In this document: positions 42,853 to 51,011 of the stretch, piece after piece
Layout: each line of letters opens with the position of its first letter
How positions within the stretch are numbered: position 1 is the stretch's first letter
Assembly: GCA_905188195.1 (NCBI GenBank)
Contig: CAJJKY010000004.1
Location: 1-64,000 of the forward strand
Origin: Streptococcus parasanguinis
GTDB lineage: Bacteria > Bacillota > Bacilli > Lactobacillales > Streptococcaceae
DNA: 64,000 nt
Direction of reading: 5' to 3'
The notes under the pieces: generated by a model
The model's database searches: none
What the model was told of the DNA's origin: nothing
What the model saw: the letters and a program-made list of their open reading frames with translations, nothing else
Program-made: the position numbers and the translations under genes

Positions 42853-44064
42853 TTAGTTCAATTTGTCTAAGAAGCTTTCACCGATCATGGCTTTTTCAAC
42901 ACCAAAGTTCTCTGCAATCGTTGCAGAGATATCAGAGAAATGTCCGACTGGAATCACACCATTGCCCTTGAAGGATGGGCTATAAGCCAAGAATGGGATG
43001 TATTCACGAGTATGGTCTGTACCAGCGTAGGTTGGGTCATTCCCGTGGTCTGCAGTGATCATCAAGAGGTCATCTTCACGCATAGCTGCAATAATTTCTG
43101 GCAAGCGTTCGTCAAATTCATGCAAGCAATCGCGGTAGCCGTTAGCATTCCGACGGTGACCGTAAAGAGCATCAAAGTCTACCAAGTTGGTAAATGAGAA
43201 CCCTTCTTGGAACTCAGGAAGCCCCATGGTCTTAATCAAGGTATCCATACCGTGGCTATTTGATTTGTTGTGGCCCATATCGTGATTGATACCAGCTCCG
43301 TTGAAGATATCGTTGATCTTACCAACTGCATAAGTATCGATACCTGCTTCGTTCAACTTGTCCAAAACAGTTGGCGCAAATGGTGAAACAGCCAAGTCAC
43401 GACGGTTGGCTGTACGTGTGAAGTTTCCAGGTTCCCCAACATAAGGGCGGGCAATGATACGTCCTAGAAGAGCTGGACGTTCCAAAGTGATAGAACGAGC
43501 ATATTCACAGATACGGTAGAGTTCATCCAAAGGAATAATGTCTTCGTGAGCCGCGATTTGAAGCACAGGGTCTGCTGATGTATAAATAATCAACTCACCA
43601 GTTTCCATTTGACGTGGTCCAAAGTCATCGATGACCGCTGTACCAGAATAAGGCTTGTTAGCTTCACGAATGACCTTACGTCCTGAGAATTCTTCAATCT
43701 TTGTAATAATTTCTTCTGGGAATCCATTCCAGAAGGTATCAAACGGTTCTGTAATGTTGAGCCCCATGATTTCCCAGTGACCAGTCATGGTGTCTTTCCC
43801 AAGAGAGACTTCTTGCAATTTTGTTGCATAGCCTGTTGGGTTGCTTTCAGCTGGCACCGTCTTCAATGGTACTTCACGAGGAATATTTCCAAGACCGATT
43901 TTGGCCATGTTTGGTACATTCAAGCCGACGGTTTTAGAGATGTGGCCCAAAGTATCAGATGCTCCATCTGGAACACCTGCATTGACAAAGTTATTGGCAT
44001 CTGGTGCAGCACCGATCCCAACTGAATCCAGCACAACTAAGTGCATGCGTTTAAATTTTGACAT
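42853..44064 (-). CDS. deoB: Phosphopentomutase
   Basis: A 403-residue alkaline-phosphatase-fold mutase interconverting (deoxy)ribose-1-phosphate and 5-phosphate. The metal-site segments VLDSVGIGAAPDA, LGKDTMTGHWE (phosphorylated Thr) and MITADHGNDPT are visible. It links DeoD/PunA products to the pentose pathway and RpiA. AAAGGAAAGAGG lies before the ATG. Confidence 0.98.
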   Translation of the reverse strand: MSKFKRMHLVVLDSVGIGAAPDANNFVNAGVPDGASDTLGHISKTVGLNVPNMAKIGLGNIPREVPLKTVPAESNPTGYATKLQEVSLGKDTMTGHWEIMGLNITEPFDTFWNGFPEEIITKIEEFSGRKVIREANKPYSGTAVIDDFGPRQMETGELIIYTSADPVLQIAAHEDIIPLDELYRICEYARSITLERPALLGRIIARPYVGEPGNFTRTANRRDLAVSPFAPTVLDKLNEAGIDTYAVGKINDIFNGAGINHDMGHNKSNSHGMDTLIKTMGLPEFQEGFSFTNLVDFDALYGHRRNANGYRDCLHEFDERLPEIIAAMREDDLLMITADHGNDPTYAGTDHTREYIPFLAYSPSFKGNGVIPVGHFSDISATIAENFGVEKAMIGESFLDKLN

Positions 44065-44157
44065 ATACTGCCTCTTTCCTTTATTAAACTAGCTATATTA
44101 TACCATATCCCTATAAGAAGAGAGCCGTTGTTTGATCCGGCCCCTCTTTAGAGAAAC

Positions 44158-44829
44158 CTATTTTTCGATGATGACAGGGCCATCTGGTGTCCCTACAATC
44201 ACTTTTGAAATCATGTTCAAGAATAAACCGTGCTCTACGACGCCTACGGTGTGATCCAGTTCATTTGCCAGAGCTTCTGTATCCTCGATCACCTTGAGGT
44301 CCAAGTCAATGATAAAGTTGCCTTGGTCGGTGACAAAACGTTGGTCATCCGCGAGACGGAAAGCAGGATGGTAACCTTTTTGCTCAAAGTGACGGAAGAG
44401 ATTTTCAGCCCCGTATTGCACTACTTCCACTGGAAGTTTGAATGCCCCAAGAGTTGCGACTTGTTTGGATTCATCCACGATCCAAATGCAATCTTTTGAA
44501 TTGGTTGCGACGATCTTTTCCATGAGGAGAGCACCACCGCCACCTTTGATCCCATTCAATTGAGGATCCACTTCATCTGCGCCATCCACTGTCACATCGA
44601 CCACTTTGACATCGTCGATAGCCTTGAGCGGGATGCCTAAACTTTCAGCCTGATCATAGGTCACACTCGAAGTTGTGACAGCTGTGATCTGCAAGCCTTC
44701 TTCTTTGATGCGACGACCCAATTCAGCCACAAAATAATAAGCAGTTGACCCTGTACCGAGACCGACAATCATGCCGTCTTTGACAAACTCAGCCGCTTTA
44801 ATTCCTACCTGTTCTTTTAGGTTTACCAT
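44158..44829 (-). CDS. rpiA: Ribose-5-phosphate isomerase A
   Basis: A 223-residue enzyme converting ribose-5-phosphate to ribulose-5-phosphate. Signature segments VGLGTGSTAYYFV, DGADEVDPQLNGIKGGGGAL and the catalytic region around KQVATLG are visible. Two adjacent ATGs (44832, 44829) exist. AGGAGG is 6 bp from the second, which is preferred. It heads the salvage run rpiA-deoB-DUF1697-punA-clc-GATase. Confidence 0.97.
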   Translation of the reverse strand: MVNLKEQVGIKAAEFVKDGMIVGLGTGSTAYYFVAELGRRIKEEGLQITAVTTSSVTYDQAESLGIPLKAIDDVKVVDVTVDGADEVDPQLNGIKGGGGALLMEKIVATNSKDCIWIVDESKQVATLGAFKLPVEVVQYGAENLFRHFEQKGYHPAFRLADDQRFVTDQGNFIIDLDLKVIEDTEALANELDHTVGVVEHGLFLNMISKVIVGTPDGPVIIEK

Positions 44830-44925
44830 CATAGACCTCCTTTTATATTCTATTACAGTATAGCATATTCTGTAAGAGATTTCACTAATTAATTGAAAAC
44901 CTTTCCAAGTTATAGTTCTAAAAGC

Positions 44926-44960
44926 AAAACCTTGCCCGTCCGCTGACTTTACGATAGAAC
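44926..44960 (+). promoter_or_regulatory. Promoter upstream of the lipoprotein gene, duplicate of the mnmE promoter
   Basis: -35 TTGCCC (44932-44937), a 17-bp spacer and -10 TAGAAC (44955-44960). Positions 44926-44959 repeat 45816-45849 with one difference in 34. The last -10 base is C here but T in the mnmE copy. Confidence 0.7.
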
Positions 44961-45035
44961 ATATTATGTTGTTATATTCTTTAAAATTTGTTATACTTAA
45001 TTAAATTAATAACTATTAATAAACGGGTGAGAACT

Positions 45036-45524
45036 ATGAAAAAGATTATTTACATTCTTACAATATTTTCTGCACTATTATTTTTATTTGCTTGTTCAAA
45101 AAACTCCTCAGAACCAAAATCATTTGAAGATTATATCTCCACTACAGATTTCACTGACTTTAAATATGATTCAGAAAATGACATTTATATTGTTAGCATT
45201 GATTTAAATAGCTCTATCAGTGATGAAAATGCAATTCAAAACTTTAATGATTCAATTTACGATGTTATCCATGCTGATTCAAAACCAGATAAAGATGTTG
45301 TTTTTAGGGCTTGGGATGGTAGTATAGCCGCCTCATTAGTTTATTTTAAAAAGGATAAATTTAATTCATTAGCTGATGAAGTTTTCAATTCAACCAGTAC
45401 ATATTTAAAAGCTGATGGATGGCAAACAATATCAAAATTCGGGCAATACCAGGAATCAAATGATCATTCTGATGATTCAACAACTGAAAATTTATTATTT
45501 AATCTTGCTATGATTAGTAAATAA
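45036..45524 (+). CDS. Small lipoprotein of unknown function
   Basis: A 162-residue lipoprotein. Signal MKKIIYILTIFSALLFLFAC ends in a lipobox with Cys20, followed by an acidic Ser/Asp-rich domain. The upstream frame is open, but GGGTGAG before the ATG at 45036 and the signal peptide fix the start. It is strongly AT-rich compared with mnmE and rpiA. It sits inside an 0.86-kb stretch bounded by the duplicated mnmE promoter and looks acquired. Confidence 0.8.
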   Translation: MKKIIYILTIFSALLFLFACSKNSSEPKSFEDYISTTDFTDFKYDSENDIYIVSIDLNSSISDENAIQNFNDSIYDVIHADSKPDKDVVFRAWDGSIAASLVYFKKDKFNSLADEVFNSTSTYLKADGWQTISKFGQYQESNDHSDDSTTENLLFNLAMISK

Positions 45525-45605
45525 AATAAGCAATTTAGAATGCTTAGCAAGTGTTTTTAACAAAATAAGAACAATTTAATCTTATCAATTATTTAAGTTA
45601 TTTAT

Positions 45606-45743
45606 GAAACTTTCCGCCGTGAGTAAAGTGCCTAGATCAATTAAGTTCTAGGCACACGGAATTATTGAGACCTTAGGCTCAATAATTAGTCATGGAACTT
45701 CGAAGAAGTTCGCTGACGTCCGAACTCACATAAGGAAAGTTTT
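45606..45743. repeat. About 138-bp structured intergenic repeat, copy 2
   Basis: Same architecture as 16582-16720: ends GAAACTTTCC and GGAAAGTTT, hairpins GTGCCTAGA/TCTAGGCAC, ATTATTGAG/CTCAATAAT and GAACTTC/GAAGTTC. The first two arm pairs differ in sequence from copy 1 yet remain complementary. It lies between the lipoprotein and the mnmE promoter. Confidence 0.7.
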
Positions 45744-45815
45744 TTTAATGACTTTTCTTCAATTAAGTTCTCTTAATATTTTTTAATAGATAAAAGTTTA
45801 CTTTTCAAAAGTTTT

Positions 45816-45850
45816 AAAACCTTGCCCGTCTGCTGACTTTACGATAGAAT
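45816..45850 (+). promoter_or_regulatory. mnmE promoter
   Basis: -35 TTGCCC (45822-45827) and -10 TAGAAT (45845-45850) with a 17-bp spacer. A 34-bp copy with one mismatch lies at 44926-44959. Confidence 0.72.
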
Positions 45851-45881
45851 AGAGATGAATCTACAGGAAAAGAGAAATGAC

Positions 45882-47255
45882 ATGATTACTAAAGAATTTG
45901 ATACCATCGCTGCCATCTCGACTCCTCTCGGTGAGGGGGCGATCGGGATTGTCCGCTTGAGCGGGACAGACAGCTTTGCCATTGCGCAAAAGATCTTCAA
46001 AGGGAAAGATTTAAGCAAGGTAGCGAGCCACACGCTCAACTACGGCCATATCGTAGATCCAGATAAGAACGAGATTCTTGACGAAGTCATGGTGGGAGCC
46101 ATGCGCTCGCCGAAGACCTTCACCCGTGAAGACATCATCGAGATCAATACCCACGGCGGGATTGCTGTGACTAACGAAATCTTGCAATTGGTCATCCGTG
46201 AAGGAGCTCGTTTGGCTGAACCTGGTGAATTTACCAAGCGGGCCTTTCTGAACGGTCGGGTCGATTTAACCCAGGCAGAAGCCGTCATGGATATTATCCG
46301 CGCCAAGACCGACAAGGCTATGAACATCGCCGTGAAGCAACTAGATGGTTCCCTGTCTGACCTCATCAACAACACGCGCCAAGAGATCCTCAATACCCTA
46401 GCCCAGGTCGAAGTCAATATCGACTATCCTGAGTACGATGATGTCGAAGAAGCAACCACTGAGATCATCCGTGAAAAGACCCGTGAATTTGAAGCCCTCT
46501 TGACCAACCTCCTCAAGACTGCCCGTCGCGGTAAGATCTTGCGTGAAGGGATCTCTACTGCTATCATCGGTCGACCAAACGTCGGCAAGTCCAGCCTCCT
46601 CAATAATCTTCTTCGCGAAGAAAAAGCTATCGTGACCGATATCGAAGGAACAACCCGTGACGTTATCGAAGAATACGTCAACATCAACGGTGTTCCCCTC
46701 AAACTAGTCGATACGGCCGGAATCCGTGAGACCGAAGACATCGTTGAGCAAATTGGTGTCGAACGGTCGAAAAAAGCCCTCAAGGAAGCTGATTTGGTCC
46801 TCCTCGTCCTCAATGCTAGCGAACCCTTGACCGACCAAGATCGCCAACTCCTTGAAATCTCTCAAGATAGCAACCGCATCATTCTCCTCAATAAGGTCGA
46901 TCTCCCAGAGAAGATCGAAATCGACCAACTGCCGGAAGATCATATCAAGATTTCCGTTCTGAAAAACCAAAACATCGATCAAATTGAAGACCGGATCAAC
47001 GCCCTCTTCTTCGAAAATGCTGGGCTGGTTGAGCAAGATGCGACGTATCTTTCTAATGCTCGTCACATCTCCCTTATCGAGAAAGCTGTTGAAAGCCTGC
47101 AAGCGGTCAACGAAGGCTTGGCCCTCGGTATGCCGGTAGACCTGCTTCAAGTCGACCTCACTCGCACCTGGGAAATTCTCGGAGAAATCACAGGGGATGC
47201 TGCTCCAGATGAGCTCATTACCCAACTCTTCAGCCAGTTCTGTCTTGGTAAATAA
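45882..47255 (+). CDS. mnmE: tRNA uridine-5-carboxymethylaminomethyl modification GTPase
   Basis: A 457-residue three-domain protein. The N-terminal folate-binding domain begins FDTIAAISTPLGEGAIGIVRLSG. The G domain, inserted in a helical domain, has GRPNVGKSSLLN, DTAGIRET and NKVDL. The C-terminal FCLGK includes the catalytic Cys. With MnmG it modifies U34 of several tRNAs. The start MITKEFDT at 45882 is chosen over an upstream in-frame ATG at 45855 that lies close to the transcription start. Confidence 0.97.
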   Translation: MITKEFDTIAAISTPLGEGAIGIVRLSGTDSFAIAQKIFKGKDLSKVASHTLNYGHIVDPDKNEILDEVMVGAMRSPKTFTREDIIEINTHGGIAVTNEILQLVIREGARLAEPGEFTKRAFLNGRVDLTQAEAVMDIIRAKTDKAMNIAVKQLDGSLSDLINNTRQEILNTLAQVEVNIDYPEYDDVEEATTEIIREKTREFEALLTNLLKTARRGKILREGISTAIIGRPNVGKSSLLNNLLREEKAIVTDIEGTTRDVIEEYVNINGVPLKLVDTAGIRETEDIVEQIGVERSKKALKEADLVLLVLNASEPLTDQDRQLLEISQDSNRIILLNKVDLPEKIEIDQLPEDHIKISVLKNQNIDQIEDRINALFFENAGLVEQDATYLSNARHISLIEKAVESLQAVNEGLALGMPVDLLQVDLTRTWEILGEITGDAAPDELITQLFSQFCLGK

Positions 47256-47257
47256 CA

Positions 47258-47296
47258 AAAATGCGTATGTGTGCAAACATACGCATTCTTTTTTTG
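47258..47296. terminator. Bidirectional terminator between mnmE and the PrsW-like gene
   Basis: AAAAATGCGTATGTGTGCAAACATACGCATTCTTTTTTT is summarised by arms AATGCGTATG and CATACGCATT flanked by A and T runs, serving both convergent genes. Confidence 0.9.
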
Positions 47297-47299
47297 TTT

Positions 47300-48112
47300 T
47301 TATTTTCCTTGTTCTAATCGCTCGACGGTTTGATAAGCTTGGTAGATCAAGAAGAGCCCAGTAGCATTCAAGACTGGAATCGCAATCGGCAACTCGGTCA
47401 CGATTTGTGAGAAGGGTGAATTTCCAACAAAATGGAGTCCAAACCCAGCTACTAAATAACCCCAGCCTGCTAGAGCTAGATCCTTGCGTCCTCTGCTAGC
47501 TTGGACAATCAAGTAGAAACCGAGCATGACAAGGCCTGTGTAGACCCAGTGAGACATGGGCGCATTGGCTACACGACCGAGAATCCCTGACACCGTGTAA
47601 GAAAAGCCATCTGGCAGATCCTGACGGATATAGGCAAAGTCCTCCACGATCTGGAAGCCAAGCCCAGACGCAATAGCTAAGAGGAAGATCGACTTGATCC
47701 GACGGACACTGAATAAATAGAGAACAAAGAAGATGGGAATCAACTTAAAGGGTTCCTCAAAGAGTGGCGCAGCGATGGCACTCTCGTACTGGTTCCAAAA
47801 TTCGCTATTTGGAGCGATAGCTTGAATCATGTCATGGAAATAGGTATTAGCAAAGCTAGATAACCAACCAGCAACAAAGCCCCCACCTAGTAGAGAAAAA
47901 AGCACCGGTACCCAAGACAACTTCCACTTCTTGGCGAAATGAAAGAGGGCCCAGACAGCAGGAATCGCATAGACCAAAAGGATGAGGGTTGAAAGCCCCA
48001 CAATCCCGTACTGGCTACCAGACATCCAGCCTTCCGTCAGTGACTGGGTCTCATAAGCCAGCCCAATCGCTAGCAAGAGTATATAGAGAAACAAAATCGA
48101 TTTGCGTTTCAT
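47300..48112 (-). CDS. PrsW-family intramembrane metalloprotease
   Basis: A 270-residue polytopic protein with about eight membrane segments. The PrsW motifs are visible: FEEPFKLIP (EE pair), GFQIVEDFAYI and MSHWVYTGLVMLG. In other Firmicutes PrsW cleaves an anti-sigma factor. No sigma/anti-sigma pair is visible nearby. The start is set at 48112 (MKRKS) with AAAGG upstream. The longer frame to 48175 lacks support. Confidence 0.85.
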   Translation of the reverse strand: MKRKSILFLYILLLAIGLAYETQSLTEGWMSGSQYGIVGLSTLILLVYAIPAVWALFHFAKKWKLSWVPVLFSLLGGGFVAGWLSSFANTYFHDMIQAIAPNSEFWNQYESAIAAPLFEEPFKLIPIFFVLYLFSVRRIKSIFLLAIASGLGFQIVEDFAYIRQDLPDGFSYTVSGILGRVANAPMSHWVYTGLVMLGFYLIVQASRGRKDLALAGWGYLVAGFGLHFVGNSPFSQIVTELPIAIPVLNATGLFLIYQAYQTVERLEQGK

Positions 48113-48227
48113 AAAAGACCTTTCTATAGTGAAATGAAAAAGGCTGGAAGCCCAGTCTTTTCCGAGTACTATCATTGTAACAGGATCAGCTTAAAAAAAC
48201 AATAAACTGAGCTCTCAAATCTAGCTC

Positions 48228-49196
48228 TTACTTCAGTACTGCAAGAATCTGGCGAATCATGTCTGGATCCCCATCTGGCAATGTCACCGTTTCAGCATGG
48301 TCCAAGATCCCTTGGGTAAATTGCGTCATAAACTCTTCACTATTGAGTTCATCTGCAGACTGTTGCCAGTGGCTCGGTACAGGGTAGATAGTGACTGTCC
48401 CATCACCGTTGGATGCATAAGTCACATGACCTTCTGCAGAAATTGGTGTAAACAACTGACGAACATCTTTAGGATAGTCAACTCCTAGCCCACCAAAGTA
48501 AATCTTTGTACCAGCACTCTTTTCATTAATACTCAATTCTGTCGGTACAGACTTGATCACATAAGCCCAGACACGCGCAGCTTCAACCTGAGCATCGGTG
48601 TAGCCTGGATAATCATTTTGATCCGCCTTCTTCGAAGACTTGACCTCGCTATCCGAGCGAGTATTCCACTTCTTAGCCTTACTCGTCTTAGACGTACTAC
48701 TGCTATCGTCTGTATCTACTTGCTCCCGATCTTTCGGTTGCTCTTTCTTGCGATAGTAGAAATTATCATCATCACCATAAGCCGGTGACTGACCAGCCCA
48801 GATCCGATCCTTAGACTTATCCGAAGCATCGTCTTTGCTCGCTTTCTGACCTTTTGGAAGGAGCAAGAGACCGTAGCCTCCAACACCTGACTTGGCACTG
48901 ACCGTCATCTCAGCGATCTGGTCCTTTTGCTTAAAGCTCGATCCATTTAGTTCAACATCCTCACTAACCAAGCCCATGTCATCAAAGACCAGCTCATTGC
49001 CACGACCATCGATCCAAGTTCCTTGTATACTCGAGTAGTCCTTAGCCTTGATGGCTTTTAAGTCCATACCAGACTGTTTCTTTTCTGAAGTGCTAGTCTG
49101 CTTGGTATGCGAACTCTTGGGCATCACCGTCCTCTGAGGACGACCACACGAAGCCAAGACTAAAGCAGAAAGCACAATCACAAAACCTTTTTTCAT
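48228..49196 (-). CDS. Lipoprotein, DUF6287-like
   Basis: A 322-residue lipoprotein with signal MKKGFVIVLSALVLASC and lipobox Cys17. A Ser/Thr/Lys-rich linker is followed by a domain starting QGTWIDGRGNELVFDDMGL, which resembles the DUF6287 pattern in streptococcal lipoproteins (recall-based). A C-terminal domain begins near residue 200 (YPGYTDAQVEAARVWAYVI). A second low-complexity linker (DTDDSSSTSKTSKAKK) splits the two. The role at the cell surface is unknown. Confidence 0.78.
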   Translation of the reverse strand: MKKGFVIVLSALVLASCGRPQRTVMPKSSHTKQTSTSEKKQSGMDLKAIKAKDYSSIQGTWIDGRGNELVFDDMGLVSEDVELNGSSFKQKDQIAEMTVSAKSGVGGYGLLLLPKGQKASKDDASDKSKDRIWAGQSPAYGDDDNFYYRKKEQPKDREQVDTDDSSSTSKTSKAKKWNTRSDSEVKSSKKADQNDYPGYTDAQVEAARVWAYVIKSVPTELSINEKSAGTKIYFGGLGVDYPKDVRQLFTPISAEGHVTYASNGDGTVTIYPVPSHWQQSADELNSEEFMTQFTQGILDHAETVTLPDGDPDMIRQILAVLK

Positions 49197-49313
49197 ATCA
49201 ATTTCCCTTCACATACCTACTATTTTAGAAAAATAAGAAAGGAGAGTCAAAGAAAAAGCGGAGAGGGGAAATAAATTAATGCCATAAAAGTCTGTAAAAT
49301 TATTATTTGAATT

Positions 49314-49348
49314 TCTAAAGAAAAAGAAGCTAAATGTAACGAGCTTCT
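49314..49348 (-). terminator. Probable terminator of the CRISPR transcription unit
   Basis: On the minus strand AGAAGCTCGTTACATTTAGCTTCT is followed by TTTTCTTT. It is the first minus-strand terminator found downstream of the array. The small gene at 49484-49771 and the displaced repeat lie before it. Confidence 0.7.
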
Positions 49349-49372
49349 AGACCATCATTTTTTGTTTTTCTT

Positions 49373-49408
49373 GTTTTGAGATCATTCGAAAGAACACAGC
49401 TCTAAAAC
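49373..49408 (-). repeat. Isolated degenerate CRISPR repeat
   Basis: 36 bp matching the array repeat at 32 positions (differences at plus-strand repeat positions 7, 10, 20 and 26). Both GTTTT...AAAAC ends are conserved. It lies 413 bp from the last array repeat, on the trailer side. It resembles the degenerate terminal repeat that normally closes an array. Confidence 0.85.
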
Positions 49409-49483
49409 TAGGAAACATTGATACTATCAACCAACACATCTCATTTAGACAGCTTCCCTTATCTTTTTTTGTATTCTTCAAAA

Positions 49484-49771
49484 CTATATCTTAAACAAAT
49501 TATTTAATCTTTCTAACTCTGATACATTCATATATACTTCTACTCCAGTAACTACCCCCTTACTATAAATAATTCCACAAGAAAACACAATCCTCTTCTC
49601 ACTCAAAATATTTGACAATATTACAAATGATTCCAAAACATAATCCTCTATAGTAATAAAACAATTATTTTCATCTTTAAAAAACTCTATAAATCCAATA
49701 TCCTTACACCTATCACCCAAATGAAACCTAAGTGATTTTAAATAATAATCAAAAAACACATCACTTTCCAT
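49484..49771 (-). CDS. Small unknown protein encoded inside the CRISPR trailer
   Basis: A 95-residue, slightly acidic, soluble protein (FFDYYLKSLRFHLGDRCKDIGF...IEDYVLESFVILSNILSEKRIVFSCGIIYSKG). The ATG at 49771 has AAGGGG 6 bp upstream. Very AT-rich. It lies between the last perfect CRISPR repeat and the displaced degenerate repeat, on the array's strand, with no terminator seen in between, so it should be carried on the pre-crRNA transcript. No family is recognised. Options include a cargo gene inserted in the array, an immunity-like protein or an anti-CRISPR. None is demonstrated. Confidence 0.6.
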   Translation of the reverse strand: MESDVFFDYYLKSLRFHLGDRCKDIGFIEFFKDENNCFITIEDYVLESFVILSNILSEKRIVFSCGIIYSKGVVTGVEVYMNVSELERLNNLFKI

Positions 49772-49821
49772 AGAAAACCCCTTAATTTTTAAAATATTCT
49801 GTTATATCATACAAAAAATAA

Positions 49822-50913
49822 GTTTTGGGACCATTCGAAACAACACGGCTCTAAAACACCGTGACATCTTGAAGAAAGCAACTGTCAGTTTTGGGACCAT
49901 TCGAAACAACACGGCTCTAAAACAGGACAAAGAAGCAGATAACCATACCAAAAGTTTTGGGACCATTCGAAACAACACGGCTCTAAAACTCCTTGACCAG
50001 ATTCAAGCAGTTCGATCATGTTTTGGGACCATTCGAAACAACACGGCTCTAAAACTCGGGCTTGATACTGTACCCGTCTTCTATGGTTTTGGGACCATTC
50101 GAAACAACACGGCTCTAAAACGACCTCAGATTCTTCCTCTCAGCACTCTATGTTTTGGGACCATTCGAAACAACACGGCTCTAAAACGCTTACTGGACAG
50201 GCTGAGTTTCAAGCTCTGTTTTGGGACCATTCGAAACAACACGGCTCTAAAACCAATTGTGGTAAGCTCTTCTTTGACACCAGGTTTTGGGACCATTCGA
50301 AACAACACGGCTCTAAAACACAGAGTCGAACAAACTCTACGAACGTATCGTTTTGGGACCATTCGAAACAACACGGCTCTAAAACATGATAAGCCCATGC
50401 TCTGGATACCCCTAAGTTTTGGGACCATTCGAAACAACACGGCTCTAAAACACTTGTGTATTCTGTGATCGCTTCTGCGAGGTTTTGGGACCATTCGAAA
50501 CAACACGGCTCTAAAACGCTGGCTGACTCCCGTCGCTTTCCAAAGTGGTTTTGGGACCATTCGAAACAACACGGCTCTAAAACGGGGGCGATATCACCAA
50601 GGAGAGCGAAGAAGTTTTGGGACCATTCGAAACAACACGGCTCTAAAACGGATCTTCGCGAGTTGGCGAAGAGTGCAAAGTTTTGGGACCATTCGAAACA
50701 ACACGGCTCTAAAACACGGGACATGACCGAGTAGATACAACCTTAGTTTTGGGACCATTCGAAACAACACGGCTCTAAAACACAGCGTATTGACCACAAG
50801 CGCGAGCGTGAGGTTTTGGGACCATTCGAAACAACACGGCTCTAAAACAACAAACCAAGAGCTAAATACCTTTATCGGTTTTGGGACCATTCGAAACAAC
50901 ACGGCTCTAAAAC
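49822..50913 (-). CRISPR. Type II-A CRISPR array, 17 repeats and 16 spacers
   Basis: Repeats of 36 bp are all identical. In crRNA sense they start GTTTTAGAGCCGTGTTG and end GAATGGTCCCAAAAC, the streptococcal II-A type. Fourteen spacers are 30 bp, at a strict 66-bp period from 49822 to 50746. The two leader-proximal spacers are 31 bp (50782-50812) and 29 bp (50849-50877). The leader end is at 50913. Because 66 is divisible by three, long spurious reading frames run through the array. No spacer was recognised as matching elsewhere in this window by eye. Confidence 0.99.
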
Positions 50914-51011
50914 CTCGTAGAATAATTTTTCTTTCGAAATTTCGTAATCGCGCCATTCGTCCTAGCTAGACTTCAGTCCATCTGAATCCCTTCATTACTG
51001 CTATTATAGCA
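50914..51011 (-). promoter_or_regulatory. CRISPR leader with promoter and leader-anchoring end
   Basis: The leader ends CTACGAG against the first repeat, one of the conserved type II-A leader 3' ends (CTRCGAG class) that guide Cas9/Cas1-Cas2/Csn2-dependent integration. An extended -10 TGCTATAAT (hexamer 51003-51008) overlaps the csn2 stop codon, giving a start near 50996. So the array has its own promoter inside the 3' end of csn2. Confidence 0.78.

Noticed and set aside
49869..50956. Several long open frames (up to 199 codons) through the CRISPR array on both strands
   Set aside because: They arise because the 66-bp repeat-spacer period is a multiple of three and the repeat has no stop in those frames. 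Translations are repeats of FGTIRNNTALK, FWDHSKQHGSK and similar.
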